A stretch of 64,000 nucleotides of DNA, from positions 1,178,001-1,242,000 of the forward strand of contig OX621167.1 of the NCBI GenBank assembly GCA_951640195.1, given 5' to 3'. This DNA is from Porpolomopsis calyptriformis (Eukaryota > Basidiomycota > Agaricomycetes > Agaricales > Hygrophoraceae). Below are positions 34,979-45,797 of this stretch, one piece after another. The translations under genes were made by a program, and so were the position numbers. The notes beneath the pieces are model-generated. The model saw only the letters and a program-made list of their open reading frames with translations, was not told where the DNA came from and made no database searches. Within the stretch, counting starts at the first letter, position 1, and every line of letters begins with the position of its first letter.

Positions 34979-37900
34979 ATGGCGACATTGTTGGTCAGCA
35001 TTTTGAACCGGACACCCATAGCCTCATCCTTTGGATCCATTGCGTTACCTTTATCCGCGGAGAATGCCTTGACGAAGAAACCACCTGATTCTGACGCCCA
35101 GACATGCGAGCTGCGAATAGAGGGTATGACCTGTGGATCTTGTGTTGAGGTATGCGCGTCGAAGAAGGCTCGAACCATTCACTAAATTTCGAGCAGGCTA
35201 TAGAAGGCATGCTTAGAACTCAACCAGGAATTTACTCCGTCAAAGTTGCTCTCCTTGCCGAACGTGGAGTGATCGAATATGATCCAACCGCCTGGACTAC
35301 CGATAAACTTATTAATGTAAATTCTATCATTCATCTACAATCAAATGGCCCGCTGAATAACCTATTTTCAGGAAATATCTGACATTGGTTTTGATGCTAC
35401 TCTGATTCCACCAGCTCGTTCCGATGTCGTTATCCTCCGCATTTATGGCATGACATGCTCATCATGTACTTCCTCCATCGAGACTGGTTTGAGCGGAATT
35501 CCCGGGATCAATCGTGTTTCGGTTTCTCTTGCTACTGAAACGTGCAAAGTCGAATTCGACCGTTCTCTCGTCGGCCCACGAGAAATGGTTGAGCGCATTG
35601 AAGAAATGGGTTTTGACGCCATGCTGTCAGACCAGGAAGACGCTACTCAAATTCGATCCCTCTCGAGAACGAAGGAGATCCAAGAATGGCGCTCCAGGCT
35701 CCTTTGGAGCTCGGTGTTTGCATTGCCCGTATTCTTCATCAATATGATTGCACCGCATTTCGCCTTCTTGGTACCAATAATTCACTTCCGACTTATCCAT
35801 GGCATATATCTCAACGACTTCTTGGTCTTCTTGTTGACAACTCCAGCTCAGTTCTGGATCGGTGCAAGGTTCTATCGTAATGCTTACAAGTCGCTCAAAC
35901 ATGGCACTCCTACCATGGACGTCCTGGTCATGTTGGGCACTTCTGCTGCATACTTCTACTCTCTGCTCGCGATAATACTGGCCACCATCAACCCTGCACC
36001 TGATTTTAGACCGTTCACTTTCTTTGATACGAGTACCATGCTGATCATGTTCGTCTCACTTGGGCGTTACCTGGAGAATAAGGCTAAAGGTCGAACAAGT
36101 GCCGCCCTGACCGACCTGATGGCGCTCACACCCTCCATGGCTACTATTTACACAAACCCGGCATGCACAGTCGAGAAAAAAATACCGACAGAATTGGTAC
36201 AGGTCGGTGATACCGTTAAACTCGTCCCGGGAGACAAGGTCCCTGCCGACGGTACCGTCGTCCGGGGTTCATCCAGCGTAGATGAGAGTGCAGTGACAGG
36301 TGAACCTGTACCTGTGCTCAAACAAATTGGAGATAGCGTTATCGGTGGTACACTCAATGGACTCGGCACTTTTGACATGCTTGTCACCCGCGCGGGTAAG
36401 GACACTGCCCTTGCGCAAATTGTCCAGCTCGTCGAAGAAGCACAGACTTCCAAGGCTCCGATTCAGGCCTTTGCGGATCGCATCGCAGGATTCTTCGTAC
36501 CTACCGTCATCTCTCTTGCAACATTCACGTTCCTGGCCTGGGTAATCCTCTCTAACCTTCTCATGGATGATTCACTACCCGACATGTTCCATCACCACGG
36601 AGCGAGCAAGCTCGCCGTTTGTCTCCAGATTTGTATCTCCGTGATTGTGGTGGCATGTCCGTGTGCGCTAGGTTTAAGTACACCGACGGCCATCATGGTG
36701 GGTACAGGAGTGGGTGCTCAGAACGGGATCCTGATCAAGACCGGTGCAGCACTTGAGGCCAGCAGCTATATCGAGAAGATTGTGGTCGACAAAACAGGTA
36801 CCGTGACTCAAGGCATGCTCACCGTGGTCGAAGAGGCTTGGTTGCCGTCCAACGATTCGACAGAACCGCGGGGCGACGTGATTAGCTCGGTGTCGGAGGT
36901 GTGTGCAGATGGACGCACTACGAGGACAGAAGTTATTGCGATGCTTTCTGTTACTGAAGCTCGTTCGGAACATCCCTTGGCCAAAGCTGTTGCAGTCTAC
37001 GGCAAAGATGTCCTCGCACGCTTCGGTAGGGAGGTCCCAGAGCCTAGCATTGTGGATTTTGAAAGCTTCACTGGTCAAGGCGTCAAAGCCTTGATCACCT
37101 TGTCCGGTTCCAAGTACACCCTCCTTGTGGGCAATGCACAGTTCGTCAACCAATCTAAAGACGGACATCTGCCAAACCCCCTCTCAAGATTTGAATCACA
37201 AGAGACCGCCTCGGGTCGGACGGTCATCCATGTAGCTCTCAGTACCTCCAGTTCTTCACCACCTCTCCCGATCTTAGCTATTTCACTCTCCGACGCACCC
37301 AGATTGTCGTCTGGACGTGCTATCAAAGCCCTACACGACATGGGAATCGAGGTTTATATGATGACTGGGGACGGAAAAACCACGGCCCTCGCCGTTGCAA
37401 AACAGGTCGGAATCAGACCTGAAAACGTCACGGCGAGCTTGAGTCCAAAGGGGAAGGCATCTTTGGTGACTGAGCTAATAGGGAATGATGGTGTAGGCGT
37501 GGCGATGGTATGTTGCTCATTCACTGAAGAAAATATGCTCTTATGATGTTGTTCTAATAGGTTGGCGATGGTATCAATGACTCTCCTGCTCTCGTCGCCG
37601 CTACGGTTGGAATTGCTTTGTCGTCTGGCACTAACATCGCTATTGAAGCAGCTGACATCGTCCTCATGCGCTCGGACCTCCTCGACGTCGTCGCCGCATT
37701 GCATCTTTCACGCAGAATCTTCTCAGTCATTAAACGAAACCTCGTCTGGGCATGTGTGTACAATATCATCGGTATCCCACTGGCTATGGGGTTATTCCTT
37801 CCGTTCGGGCTGTATATGCACCCCATGATGGCGGGCGCGGCGATGGCGTTCTCCTCGGTGAGCGTAGTAGCGAGCTCGTTGACGCTCAAGTGGTGGAAGC

Positions 37901-38058
37901 GGCCAGCGGGCAGCCTCATGCCTGGGGAGTCAATTTCGGGCGACAGCGTGTCAGTGAATGCGATCGGAAACCTGCTCGATTCAATAGCTGGATATATTCG
38001 CGGGAGACGGAATCGCGGATACAGCCAGTTACCTGTAGAAATGGATGAGGCCATCTGA
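34979..38058 (+). CDS. CCC2: P1B-type copper-transporting ATPase (CCC2)
   Basis: Late-Golgi copper pump loading multicopper oxidases such as ferroxidase and laccase. Exons are 34979-35149, 35197-35316, 35372-37507 and 37561-38058, giving 974 aa. Two N-terminal heavy-metal-associated domains carry MTCGSC (residue about 50) and MTCSSC (about 124). The ATPase has eight predicted helices, TGEP in the actuator, the copper-specific CPC in [15 protein letters not shown], the phosphorylation motif DKTGTVTQG, the SEHPLAKA histidine of the nucleotide domain, MTGDGKTTA and [10 protein letters not shown] across the last intron. It is divergent from COQ3 with 524 bp between starts. All motifs expected for activity are present. 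Confidence 0.96.
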
Positions 38059-38157
38059 CCTTGTTGTGATATTTATATTATCTACAATGTACAAGTTTAG
38101 CGACATTGATACTGCGATTGTTACTACTATCTGTAACGTTCTATTTGGTAACTTTTC

Positions 38158-39420
38158 TCATGGGTGATGTGTGCTTTGGTGACTCTTTGACCTCAATTTT
38201 CTCATTACGATAATTTGCTGATGGATGTGTTCTAGGATGGCACTCATTCTTAATCCAGCATATTTCTCATCACAAAAGATAGTTCGGAAGTGCTGCAATA
38301 AGAGCCGAGTAGGCGTTGTCCAATACTGGTCATCGAAGGCATTCTTGGACCAGAGAAGGCGTTTGCTGGCCCAAAGACCTTCCCCCGCGAGAAGATTCTC
38401 ACCTTCGAATCCTCTCATTTGGGTATGATGCACGTATTACGGGTGAATTCCCCGTAAATACCCTAATCCTACGGGAAAGCCCTGCTGAAACTAAAGTAGC
38501 TTTCGTCAAATTTCCTTTGCACTTCAAAGTAACAAGCTTAGAACCAAACGCACGTCAGTCCCGCTGTCACCAGCGTCCGCGATTGGAGTATCAGGTTCGA
38601 CTGTGAGTGTTGTGCATTTTCAGAATGACAGAGGTTAAATGATCGTGCTTTACTGTTGGTTGATTCAGAATTGTTGGGCTCCGGTGGGGTTACGCCTGCA
38701 AGACCGCTTCATCACTCGATCAGTTCTAGCAAATGAACAATCGACGACGAACAGGTCTGCATGTTGTTTCCCATTATGGATTGAAGTCCAACTATGATGC
38801 GTCAGAACGCCTTGAACAAGATGTATACGTGGAGCTTGAGGGCGAGTGTTAGCTCGGGGGTATTGCAATTGAATAATTGAGCTGATGAGAATGGTGATAA
38901 CTCAGCCACAGTGACATTGGGGAGGTCAACTCCACCAATGGGAGACATTCCCTGGAAAAGGGTCAACAGACCCATTTCAGAGCTGCGAGATGACGCGGTT
39001 GGTCTCATCTCTGGAACTGAAGCCACTTCACTTCGTATGTTGCTAGTAGAACGAAGAGGTTTCGATTGGCCGCCCAGTGGAGAGGAAACAAGAGATTTGT
39101 TGATAAAACAAGAAAGTGCCCTGAAAAAGTGCCGCTCACCATCAAAATGGAGTTTCAGCAAGGCCACCCTGTACTAGTCTTGAGGCTATTCGATCCGTAC
39201 GCCATATGAATCCTATTAGTAAAGGGTGTTCTTGCTGAAAACTGCACTTTGATGACTCCACTTGCCTGGGAGTAATATGATTGTGTGCAAAAGCCTCAAC
39301 TTGGACGCGCGCCGTCCAGCGTCCGACGTCATACCCATTTTCGAGAGGAAGGCCCTCCACCCCGGCGGGGAAACAGCTGCCGTCACGAATAACATCATTG
39401 GATCTTGGCACCCTTCATGT
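38158..39420 (-). other. Unresolved coding-like fragments, possible minus-strand gene
   Basis: Several minus-strand pieces have protein-like composition but could not be joined with confidence: SNDVIRDGSCFPAGVEGLPL and NGYDVGRWTARVQVEAFAHN near 39290-39410, followed by a GCAAGT that could be a GC donor; a Ser-rich piece near 38900-39160; and a C-terminal-like piece (38158-38430) with DDQYWTTPTRLLLQHFRTIF and a helical end. No family was recognised. It could be an orphan gene with several introns, or a decayed one. A plus-strand frame at 38911-39177 is an alternative. Confidence 0.25.
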
Positions 39421-40040
39421 AAAGAATTCTGGTGATGCCCTGTGCTCAGGCGGTAATAGAGTTGGGACACCTCGCACAAAATGGGGTGCGAATGAATTAG
39501 AATAGACCACGTACACACATTAGACCGTGGTAGGTGCGAGCTCGTGAGTTTGATGGACGCGTGCCCTCAAGGTGGTGGTTACTGATACACCCTCTTTACA
39601 GATATTACATTTTCATCATCGGCGCATACGTGTTGAGTGCGGGATTCTGCAGCTGTTCGGACAGAAACCCTTGTCTGTACTGTCTGTTCCAGTGATCTAC
39701 AATCAGCCTGACCAGGTCAGAGTAGTTTCTCCTCATCGGCTTGTACAGTTGGACCCATGATTAGACGGTGAGAGCGATGTCCCTGTCTGGGTGCAAAACG
39801 AGGAGTCAGGCTGATTCGGGCCAATAAAGCACCTAGTAGCAAAATCGAATTCGAGCAAAGTAACGGGCAACTTGTGATGATAAATTGTGTTCGAAGTTCT
39901 GCCGCCACTTCTCAATTTAGTAAGTATACCCCTATAATCTAGCAAGTGACTGGACCCGCATATGTTTGCACTGGCAAAGCGTACATCTGGTATTCAAGTT
40001 GGAATGACTATAACCGTTGGCGAGTGGACAAATATGTGTT

Positions 40041-40438
40041 CTAGGCTTCGGTGTTAGGGGCACACATGATTGTGCATGCAACGCGGGTGACAGCACATAA
40101 CCCTCCTATCCCAATGACAACTTTGACGAGATAAAGGTTAGTATTCTGTACCTCCCACTGGTACAAGTGAACGCAAACTCACTAAGGGCTATTCCTGCTC
40201 CAAGCGCATCTAAGCTATGTCCCCATGATATTATACCAATCCCTACTCCCACAAGGACGAGGGTTATTACTAAAAAAACAATACAGGCGGCTTGACGGCT
40301 TTGATGAGATTTGGATGAGGAATCCACGAACATTGACACTCACCGATTTGATTGCTTTTGGTCATTGCAATATGGAGTCCGAAGAGAAGCACGCCAACAC
40401 CGAATGGTGATGCCACGAAAACAAGGATAGTACGACAA
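40041..40438 (-). CDS. Small multipass membrane protein (5' end not found)
   Basis: Three exons join in consistent phase with GTGAGT donors: 40344-40438, 40183-40269 and 40041-40120. The product contains three hydrophobic segments: TILVFVASPFGVGVLLFGLHIAM, VITLVLVGVGIGIISWGHSL and IVIGIGGLCAVTRV, ending at a TAG at 40041-40043. A first exon must precede a likely acceptor at 40439-40440; a hydrophobic stretch upstream (up to about 40640) could supply a fourth helix, but no phase-matching start was found. It resembles four-helix fungal membrane proteins in shape only. Function unknown. Confidence 0.45.
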
Positions 40439-40550
40439 CTGTAAGCGTGGCGAGGATGCAAAGTTGCAGGTGGGGCAAGGAGCCGGGTGTCCCCATTTTA
40501 TTTTGTTGTGGATGAAGGAAGCAATAATCTAGACTGGTGACCACTCCTTG

Positions 40551-40576
40551 TGAGACGAAGCAAGTTCTTCGTCTCA
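40551..40576. repeat. Perfect hairpin, 10-bp arms
   Basis: TGAGACGAAG at 40551-40560 is exactly complementary to CTTCGTCTCA at 40567-40576, with a 6-nt loop. It lies between the PAF1 stop and the small membrane gene, or inside the latter's upstream exon. Confidence 0.8.
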
Positions 40577-40706
40577 CATGAAGGGCAGTCACCGCGATGG
40601 CAATATGACTTGATATAACTGCGAATTCGCTTTGCATGCTTTGTGATATTCCACTGTCGGCAGTTTCTGATGACTTGCAAAGGTTATCTCATTGGGAAAT
40701 GTTTGT

Positions 40707-42361
40707 CTATTGTCCCAGGACATTCACTTCCTTATCACCCCCATCTAACAAAATCGTTGTTCCCTCGCCATGGCTATCAATAGCACTGAAACCCACCCCT
40801 CCTTCGTCCTCTTCTCCGTCTGCATCGGCGTCCTCGCGGCCCATGAGATACGTCGGATCGACCACTTCCGCTAACATGTCTCCACGTTCATCAAGTTCCT
40901 CTTTACTCATGGGAGAGTGGGTTACTTTGATTACCTCCCATTTATCGTAATATGCCTCGAGTATCTAAGATACGGAAGAACTCTGTAATGAACTCGATGG
41001 AGAGTGAGGCACCACTCACATTGACGCGTTTCTTCTTCAAGATCATCTTCCGCTCGATGTTCTTGTAATATGCGCCTTTCCCCCTCTGCTGGACCTTTCG
41101 ATCAGCGTCGCTCTGAGCGGCCGGCTCCGGATTCTCGTCATCTAGAACGAGCAAGAACTCATTGGGAACCTCTTGTTCAATTTTTACGGTTTCGTAATCT
41201 CGTACGAAATGGAAAGTGGTTGCCTGTGTGTACACAGCAGAAATAAGTCATTTGAACGAATTGGGCATCGTGAAACATGCCTCTTGGTTTTCTGGTGCCT
41301 CGTATGGGGCGTGTTCTGACCTGGTTTTCTTGAAGGCCAGGGCAGACTCGTCGTCTTTTGTGAGGTAATACGCCAGGAAGTGGTCACCATCAGATTCCAT
41401 GGGTCGTAAGATGGCGCAATCCAATCTTGGATCATCATGCTGCAGGAAGTCAACCCCACTTCAAGCATACCAATAAGGTTCTACATACATCGATCGGCCT
41501 TTCACCGGGGCGTTCCGAGAAACGGAATAAATCGTATGCGTTGGCCCAAATATCAACATCAGGAAAGATCTCATAGGAGTCAACGGCAACCAAATCAGGC
41601 TTATTAGGGTGGCGAATGGAAGTGAGGTTGAATTGGTCATTGCATGCAGAGAAGGATGCTTCGATGTCGCGCATTTGGGCACCCCGAGAAACGTCTATCG
41701 TGTCGGGCATTATGTGCCTTCTGTTAGCGGGTTGAGTTGGTGAAATGTGCACAACATTGGATGACGCTCGCGAAGCGTCCAGAAAAACACGTACGATTCT
41801 TGAGTTGAAGATCGCTGAACGCCTTCCCGACTGATATACTCCGTTTTACGAAGCCATGGAACGTGCGCCGGCGCGGGAGTGGAAGGACCACTGACGACAC
41901 CGGAATGACCTCCATTGGCGTGTGATGACGATGTGGATGGATCACCAAGTAGGAGAAGATCCTTTGGGTCGAGGACGGGTAATTTGTTGGGATCCGGATT
42001 CAGCGCTTCAAAACCAAACGATAAGAGGAAGGTACATTGGTGGGGGAGAGAATCCCACCTGAGTCATCAGCATCCTCTTCCCATAGACACTCCCACTGTC
42101 CCAAGTCAAGCGGCATCCCACACTCGGCATCAACAATCATGGGAAGGGGTGTGTTAATGGCTAGATTGTTTAGAAATTCCGGATGGGCATAACGCATAGG
42201 ATTTGTCGGGATGTTGAGCAGCTTCGGTGGACATGGTGGTGCAGGAAGAGGGTTGGAGTAACGGACGCGAACCAGCAAGTCAAGTTTACTGTGATAAATG
42301 CCTTCAACAAGTCTGCGTTTGTGCTCGGTTCAAGCGGTGCTCACTTTTTCTTTGCACTCAT
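40707..42361 (-). CDS. PAF1: RNA polymerase II-associated factor 1 (PAF1 complex subunit)
   Basis: Core subunit of the Paf1 complex, which travels with RNA polymerase II and promotes H2B ubiquitination. Exons are 42345-42361, 42059-42288, 41795-42005, 41489-41720, 41281-41439, 41020-41223 and 40707-40964, giving 436 aa. The first exon is only 17 bp. The conserved N-terminus KLDLLVRVRYSNPLPAPPCPPKLL, LRKTEYISRE, the SFSACNDQF and HPNKPDLVAVDSYEIFPD blocks, and VPNEFLLVLDD with YYKNIERKMILKKKRVN all fit the family, and the acidic C-terminus is typical. The intron at 41224-41280 begins with GC (donor GAG|GCATGT). The start codon is 83 bp from the divergent oxidoreductase gene. Confidence 0.93.
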
Positions 42362-42444
42362 GATGCTCGTCTAGCTTGAGGTGCCAATGTAAGCGCGTCT
42401 TGACCTTTGAGGTTTGAGAGCACGATGGTGACCAAATCGAGGCA

Positions 42445-43923
42445 ATGGCCTCTTGGGTTGGATTCATCAAGCGAGTCTACACCGTCAGTACTGTCTATTA
42501 GCAACTTTCTACGCTGACCTCAAACCACCAGGCTTCAAATCCTCCCACTGTCTCGTCTGACGGCGATGTCATCAAATTTGGTGTCCTAGGCGCGGCTGCC
42601 ATTGCGCCTCCCGCACTCATTGCGCCAGTCAAAAGCCATCCGGAAGTCGTAGTTCATGCCATTGCCGCTCGAGACAAGACTAGAGCGGAAGCGTTTGCCA
42701 AGAAATATGGGATCCCGAAAGTTTACGGCGGGCCAAATGGATATCAAGGTACGGGAGCGACACTGTTCGTCGTAGACTAGGGTGTTAAGCACCCTCTTTA
42801 GAACTCTTAAACGACCCCGATATTGATGCCATTTACAACCCAGTACGCGTTTCCCGTCTGGAGTCTGCTTGTTCTGATCCCGCTGGGTATCTGTAGTTGC
42901 CTAACGGCTTACATTATGAATGGACACTGAAAGCCCTTTCTGCTGGCAAGCACGTCCTCCTCGAGAAGCCGTCCACTGATACGGCGGAGGAAACACGAGC
43001 GCTATTTGATTTTGCTGAACGCAAAGGCTTGGTCCTCCTCGAGGCCATTCATTACCGGTCCGTAATGCAACATACTCGATGATGATCATTGTCAATTTGA
43101 AACGAAAGATTCCACCCTGCTATCCAGCGCGCGAAAAGCATTTTGGACAGCGGTGACCTAGGCGCCATTCAATCTCTTTCAGCTACTTTAACTCTACCGA
43201 AGGGCATTGTGAAAGATGGTGACATCCGTTACGATCATTCGCTTGGCGGAGGCGCCATGATGGATCTTGGTTGTAAGTTTCTGTTGCTTTTGTTGTCGTG
43301 GCACTCACCACGCATCTGAAAGGTTATACTCTTAACTGCATTCGTTACCTGTCCTCTTCTAATCCCACCTCGGTTCTTAGCGCCGCGGCAACCTCACCTC
43401 CAACCTCCGCCTCCACCTCTTCATCTCAAGTCGATCGTGCCATCACAGCGACACTCGCACTTCCGAACTCGGTAACTGCGACGCTTAACGCCGACCTTGC
43501 CGTTTCGTACACCTTGATACCACGACTGAGTGCTAGGGTCGACTGCGAGAAGGGGTCGGTTGATGTGTACAATTTCATCATGCCCACCATCTACCATTAC
43601 ATCCGGGTAACCAAGCAGGACGGGGGTAAGAAAACAACCATGCAGCACAAAGAGTACAAGTTTGAGGACGACAAACACAAAAGCGAGGTTTGGTGGACGA
43701 CTTACCGCTACCAGCTCGAAGCGTTTGTCGACAAAGTCAAAGGACGAACACCACAAACTTGGATAACGGCAGAAGACTCTGTCGAGAATATGAAGTGGAT
43801 TGAAGAAGTTTACGCAAAGGTGTGTCATTTTGCTCAACAACAGGCGCTTGACATATTTCTCTTGCGTTTCAGTGCGGTCTGGGCAGTCGACCCAAGTCGA
43901 ATTTTGTTCTGGCAACGGAATGA
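42445..43923 (+). CDS. Gfo/Idh/MocA-family NAD(P)-dependent oxidoreductase
   Basis: Cytosolic dehydrogenase of the group containing D-xylose 1-dehydrogenase and dihydrodiol dehydrogenase. Exons are 42445-42483, 42532-42748, 42802-42842, 42897-43057, 43109-43272, 43323-43819 and 43873-43923, giving 389 aa. The N-terminal Rossmann fold reads IKFGVLGAAAIAPPALI, then IAARDKTRAEAFAKKYGIPKVYGG. The catalytic-domain EKP motif is in HVLLEKPSTDTAEE, followed by EAIHYRFHPAIQRAK and the GGGAMMDLGCYTLNCIRYL block. The substrate cannot be decided from sequence. Three exons are shorter than 55 bp. Confidence 0.9.
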
Positions 43924-44013
43924 CCATAGCTACTGAATAATGTACAGTACAAAACAATTGTTTGTCGTTGTTCTTACCTAATTTCACCATCGCCTCGTCC
44001 GTTGATTCTTTGT

Positions 44014-45073
44014 ATGACGGGTGAAATCGGCGGCATGGCTACCTTCGGAAGCGTGTTTCTCGGTGACATACAACAACGTCTCCGTCTCCTCTCACCCTCA
44101 TCTCCACCTTCCTCTCCCCCGCATGGCAATTCGTCTTCTTCGACCATGATCCTTCCCTCTCCTTCCCCTTCAGTTGCCAAGCCCAGCGAGAATGCGGTAC
44201 CATCAATGGAACCCACCCTTTCCTTAGAGTTACGCCTGCGATGGCTTGAAGCCATCCTCCTTGGCGTTCGACAAGATATTAAATCCCGCCAGGGAAAAGA
44301 AAAAGTCTGCGAACTTGGGAATGGCGAAACACTGTCCCGAGTTTCTAATGACATTCAAAAGAAACTGAACAGCGTCGTCGAAGAGAACGACGGGCTCAGA
44401 CGGTTTATGGAGAACTGTTCGTTGCATTCATCCCTCTCTCTCTCTTTGCTAGGCTACCCCTCCTACGCACGCAGATGACCAATATGCCCACCTACTCACC
44501 CCCTCGTTCGCGTTATCGGGCACCGTCTCCGGCCCGCCCCCGTACGAGAACATGTCCCCGAGCGAGCTCGACGCTTTTCTTTCCGAAATGGAGCCAGACA
44601 TTCGGAGCGCCGAGCGGGACATGCGCGAGATTGAGATACTAGAGAATAAAGGTGTGATCGGCCCAGGAAAGCTTCAAGGTCTGTCTGTCTGTCTGTCCCT
44701 CCGTCCCACCACCACCCATCCAGCCTTTTTTTTATTTAACCTTACCTTTACCTTTTCGACCCAGATTACGAGACCCTCCAGCCCCGTTTGACGGCCTTAC
44801 TCAAAGCCCACGACGAAAACCTGGCGCTGGCCACTTCTCTCGAGCGGCGGATAATGGCTCTAATGGAACGGCATGTCACTCATGTATTCATCCTTTCTCT
44901 CTCTTTCTCTCCTCCCATGTCCTCAAAATTGTTAACCGCCCCCTCCTTCCTGATAGGTGGACGCCCTATCGGAATTATTCATCGCCTGGAACGACACCAT
45001 AACCGAAACGGAGGATAAACTGGCCAAGATCGAACGCGAGCGAGAAGAGCGAAGACGTCTCGGCTTTGAATGA
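44014..45073 (+). CDS. Coiled-coil protein, possible dynactin p22/p24 subunit
   Basis: Exons are 44014-44416, 44475-44678, 44765-44874 and 44957-45073, giving 277 aa with consistent phases. After a Ser/Pro-rich start the sequence LELRLRWLEAILLGV begins a long helical region that continues through the conserved-looking YDQYAHLLTPSFALSGT, SPSELDAFLSEMEPDIRSAERDMREIEILENKGV and VDALSELFIAWNDTITETEDKLAKIEREREERRRLG. The RLRWLE start and overall helical pattern suggest the small dynactin shoulder subunit, which joins p150/p50 to dynein. This is a resemblance, not a motif-based proof. A (GTCT)n run opens the second intron. Confidence 0.6.
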
Positions 45074-45797
45074 CTGTTGGTCCCGTATTACAAGCACACG
45101 TACTTGCTTGTCACATTCCGTGCGGTTTACCCCCCTGTAAGTACGGTGTTATAGCTCTCCTTCCGAGTTCGAATCACATTCATATTCTCAACGCTTTTGA
45201 AGAATTCGCCCGGTCAATACAATACGAGCCATGTCCACTCTAGCCGCTCAAGTCTAGGAGTTGTTCGTGCCTTTAGAGCTTCAGATCCCAGCTTTCCAAA
45301 TCGTGGTCAACCCTCACATTGGTCGCCCCACGATGTCAAGCGACACTCGGTAGGATTCGCGTGCAGTATCTGGTAGCAGTCGACACGAGTATTGTGCATT
45401 GTATCAATCCATCCAAATCAGCTGGCATATAAAAGTATATTGACAGCATAAGTTGCTCTTTCCCAGAGCCTTCTATGGGGTCAATTACAATACGGAAACA
45501 GAAGCAAACCCAGGGGCGGAGGGGCGACAGCCCAGCCAACCTTATAATAGTTAATTTGAAGATCCACAAGAGAAAAGAGGGAGAAAGAGAGAGTGGTGGA
45601 AAAAAAAGGGGGGGAGGGGAGAGAACGACCGCGAGTGTGAGTGTGAGTGTGGGGCGTTGTATGAGACAGACTTGATTACAGATTCTGAATAGCCAACAAG
45701 ATGCATCATGGAAATAAAGGTGGTGGAAGGGAGAACAAAGGAGAAAGCATAATTATACTAACTTACAGACATCATCTCATTAGACACCACACCCACC
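45074..45797. other. Convergent intergenic region
   Basis: 724 bp between two stop codons. It contains a purine-rich run near 45570-45630 and a short GAGTGT tandem near 45635-45650. No gene or RNA was recognised. Confidence 0.6.

Noticed and set aside
45167..45175. GTTCGAATC resembling a tRNA T-loop
   Set aside because: No acceptor stem, D-arm or anticodon arm could be paired around it.
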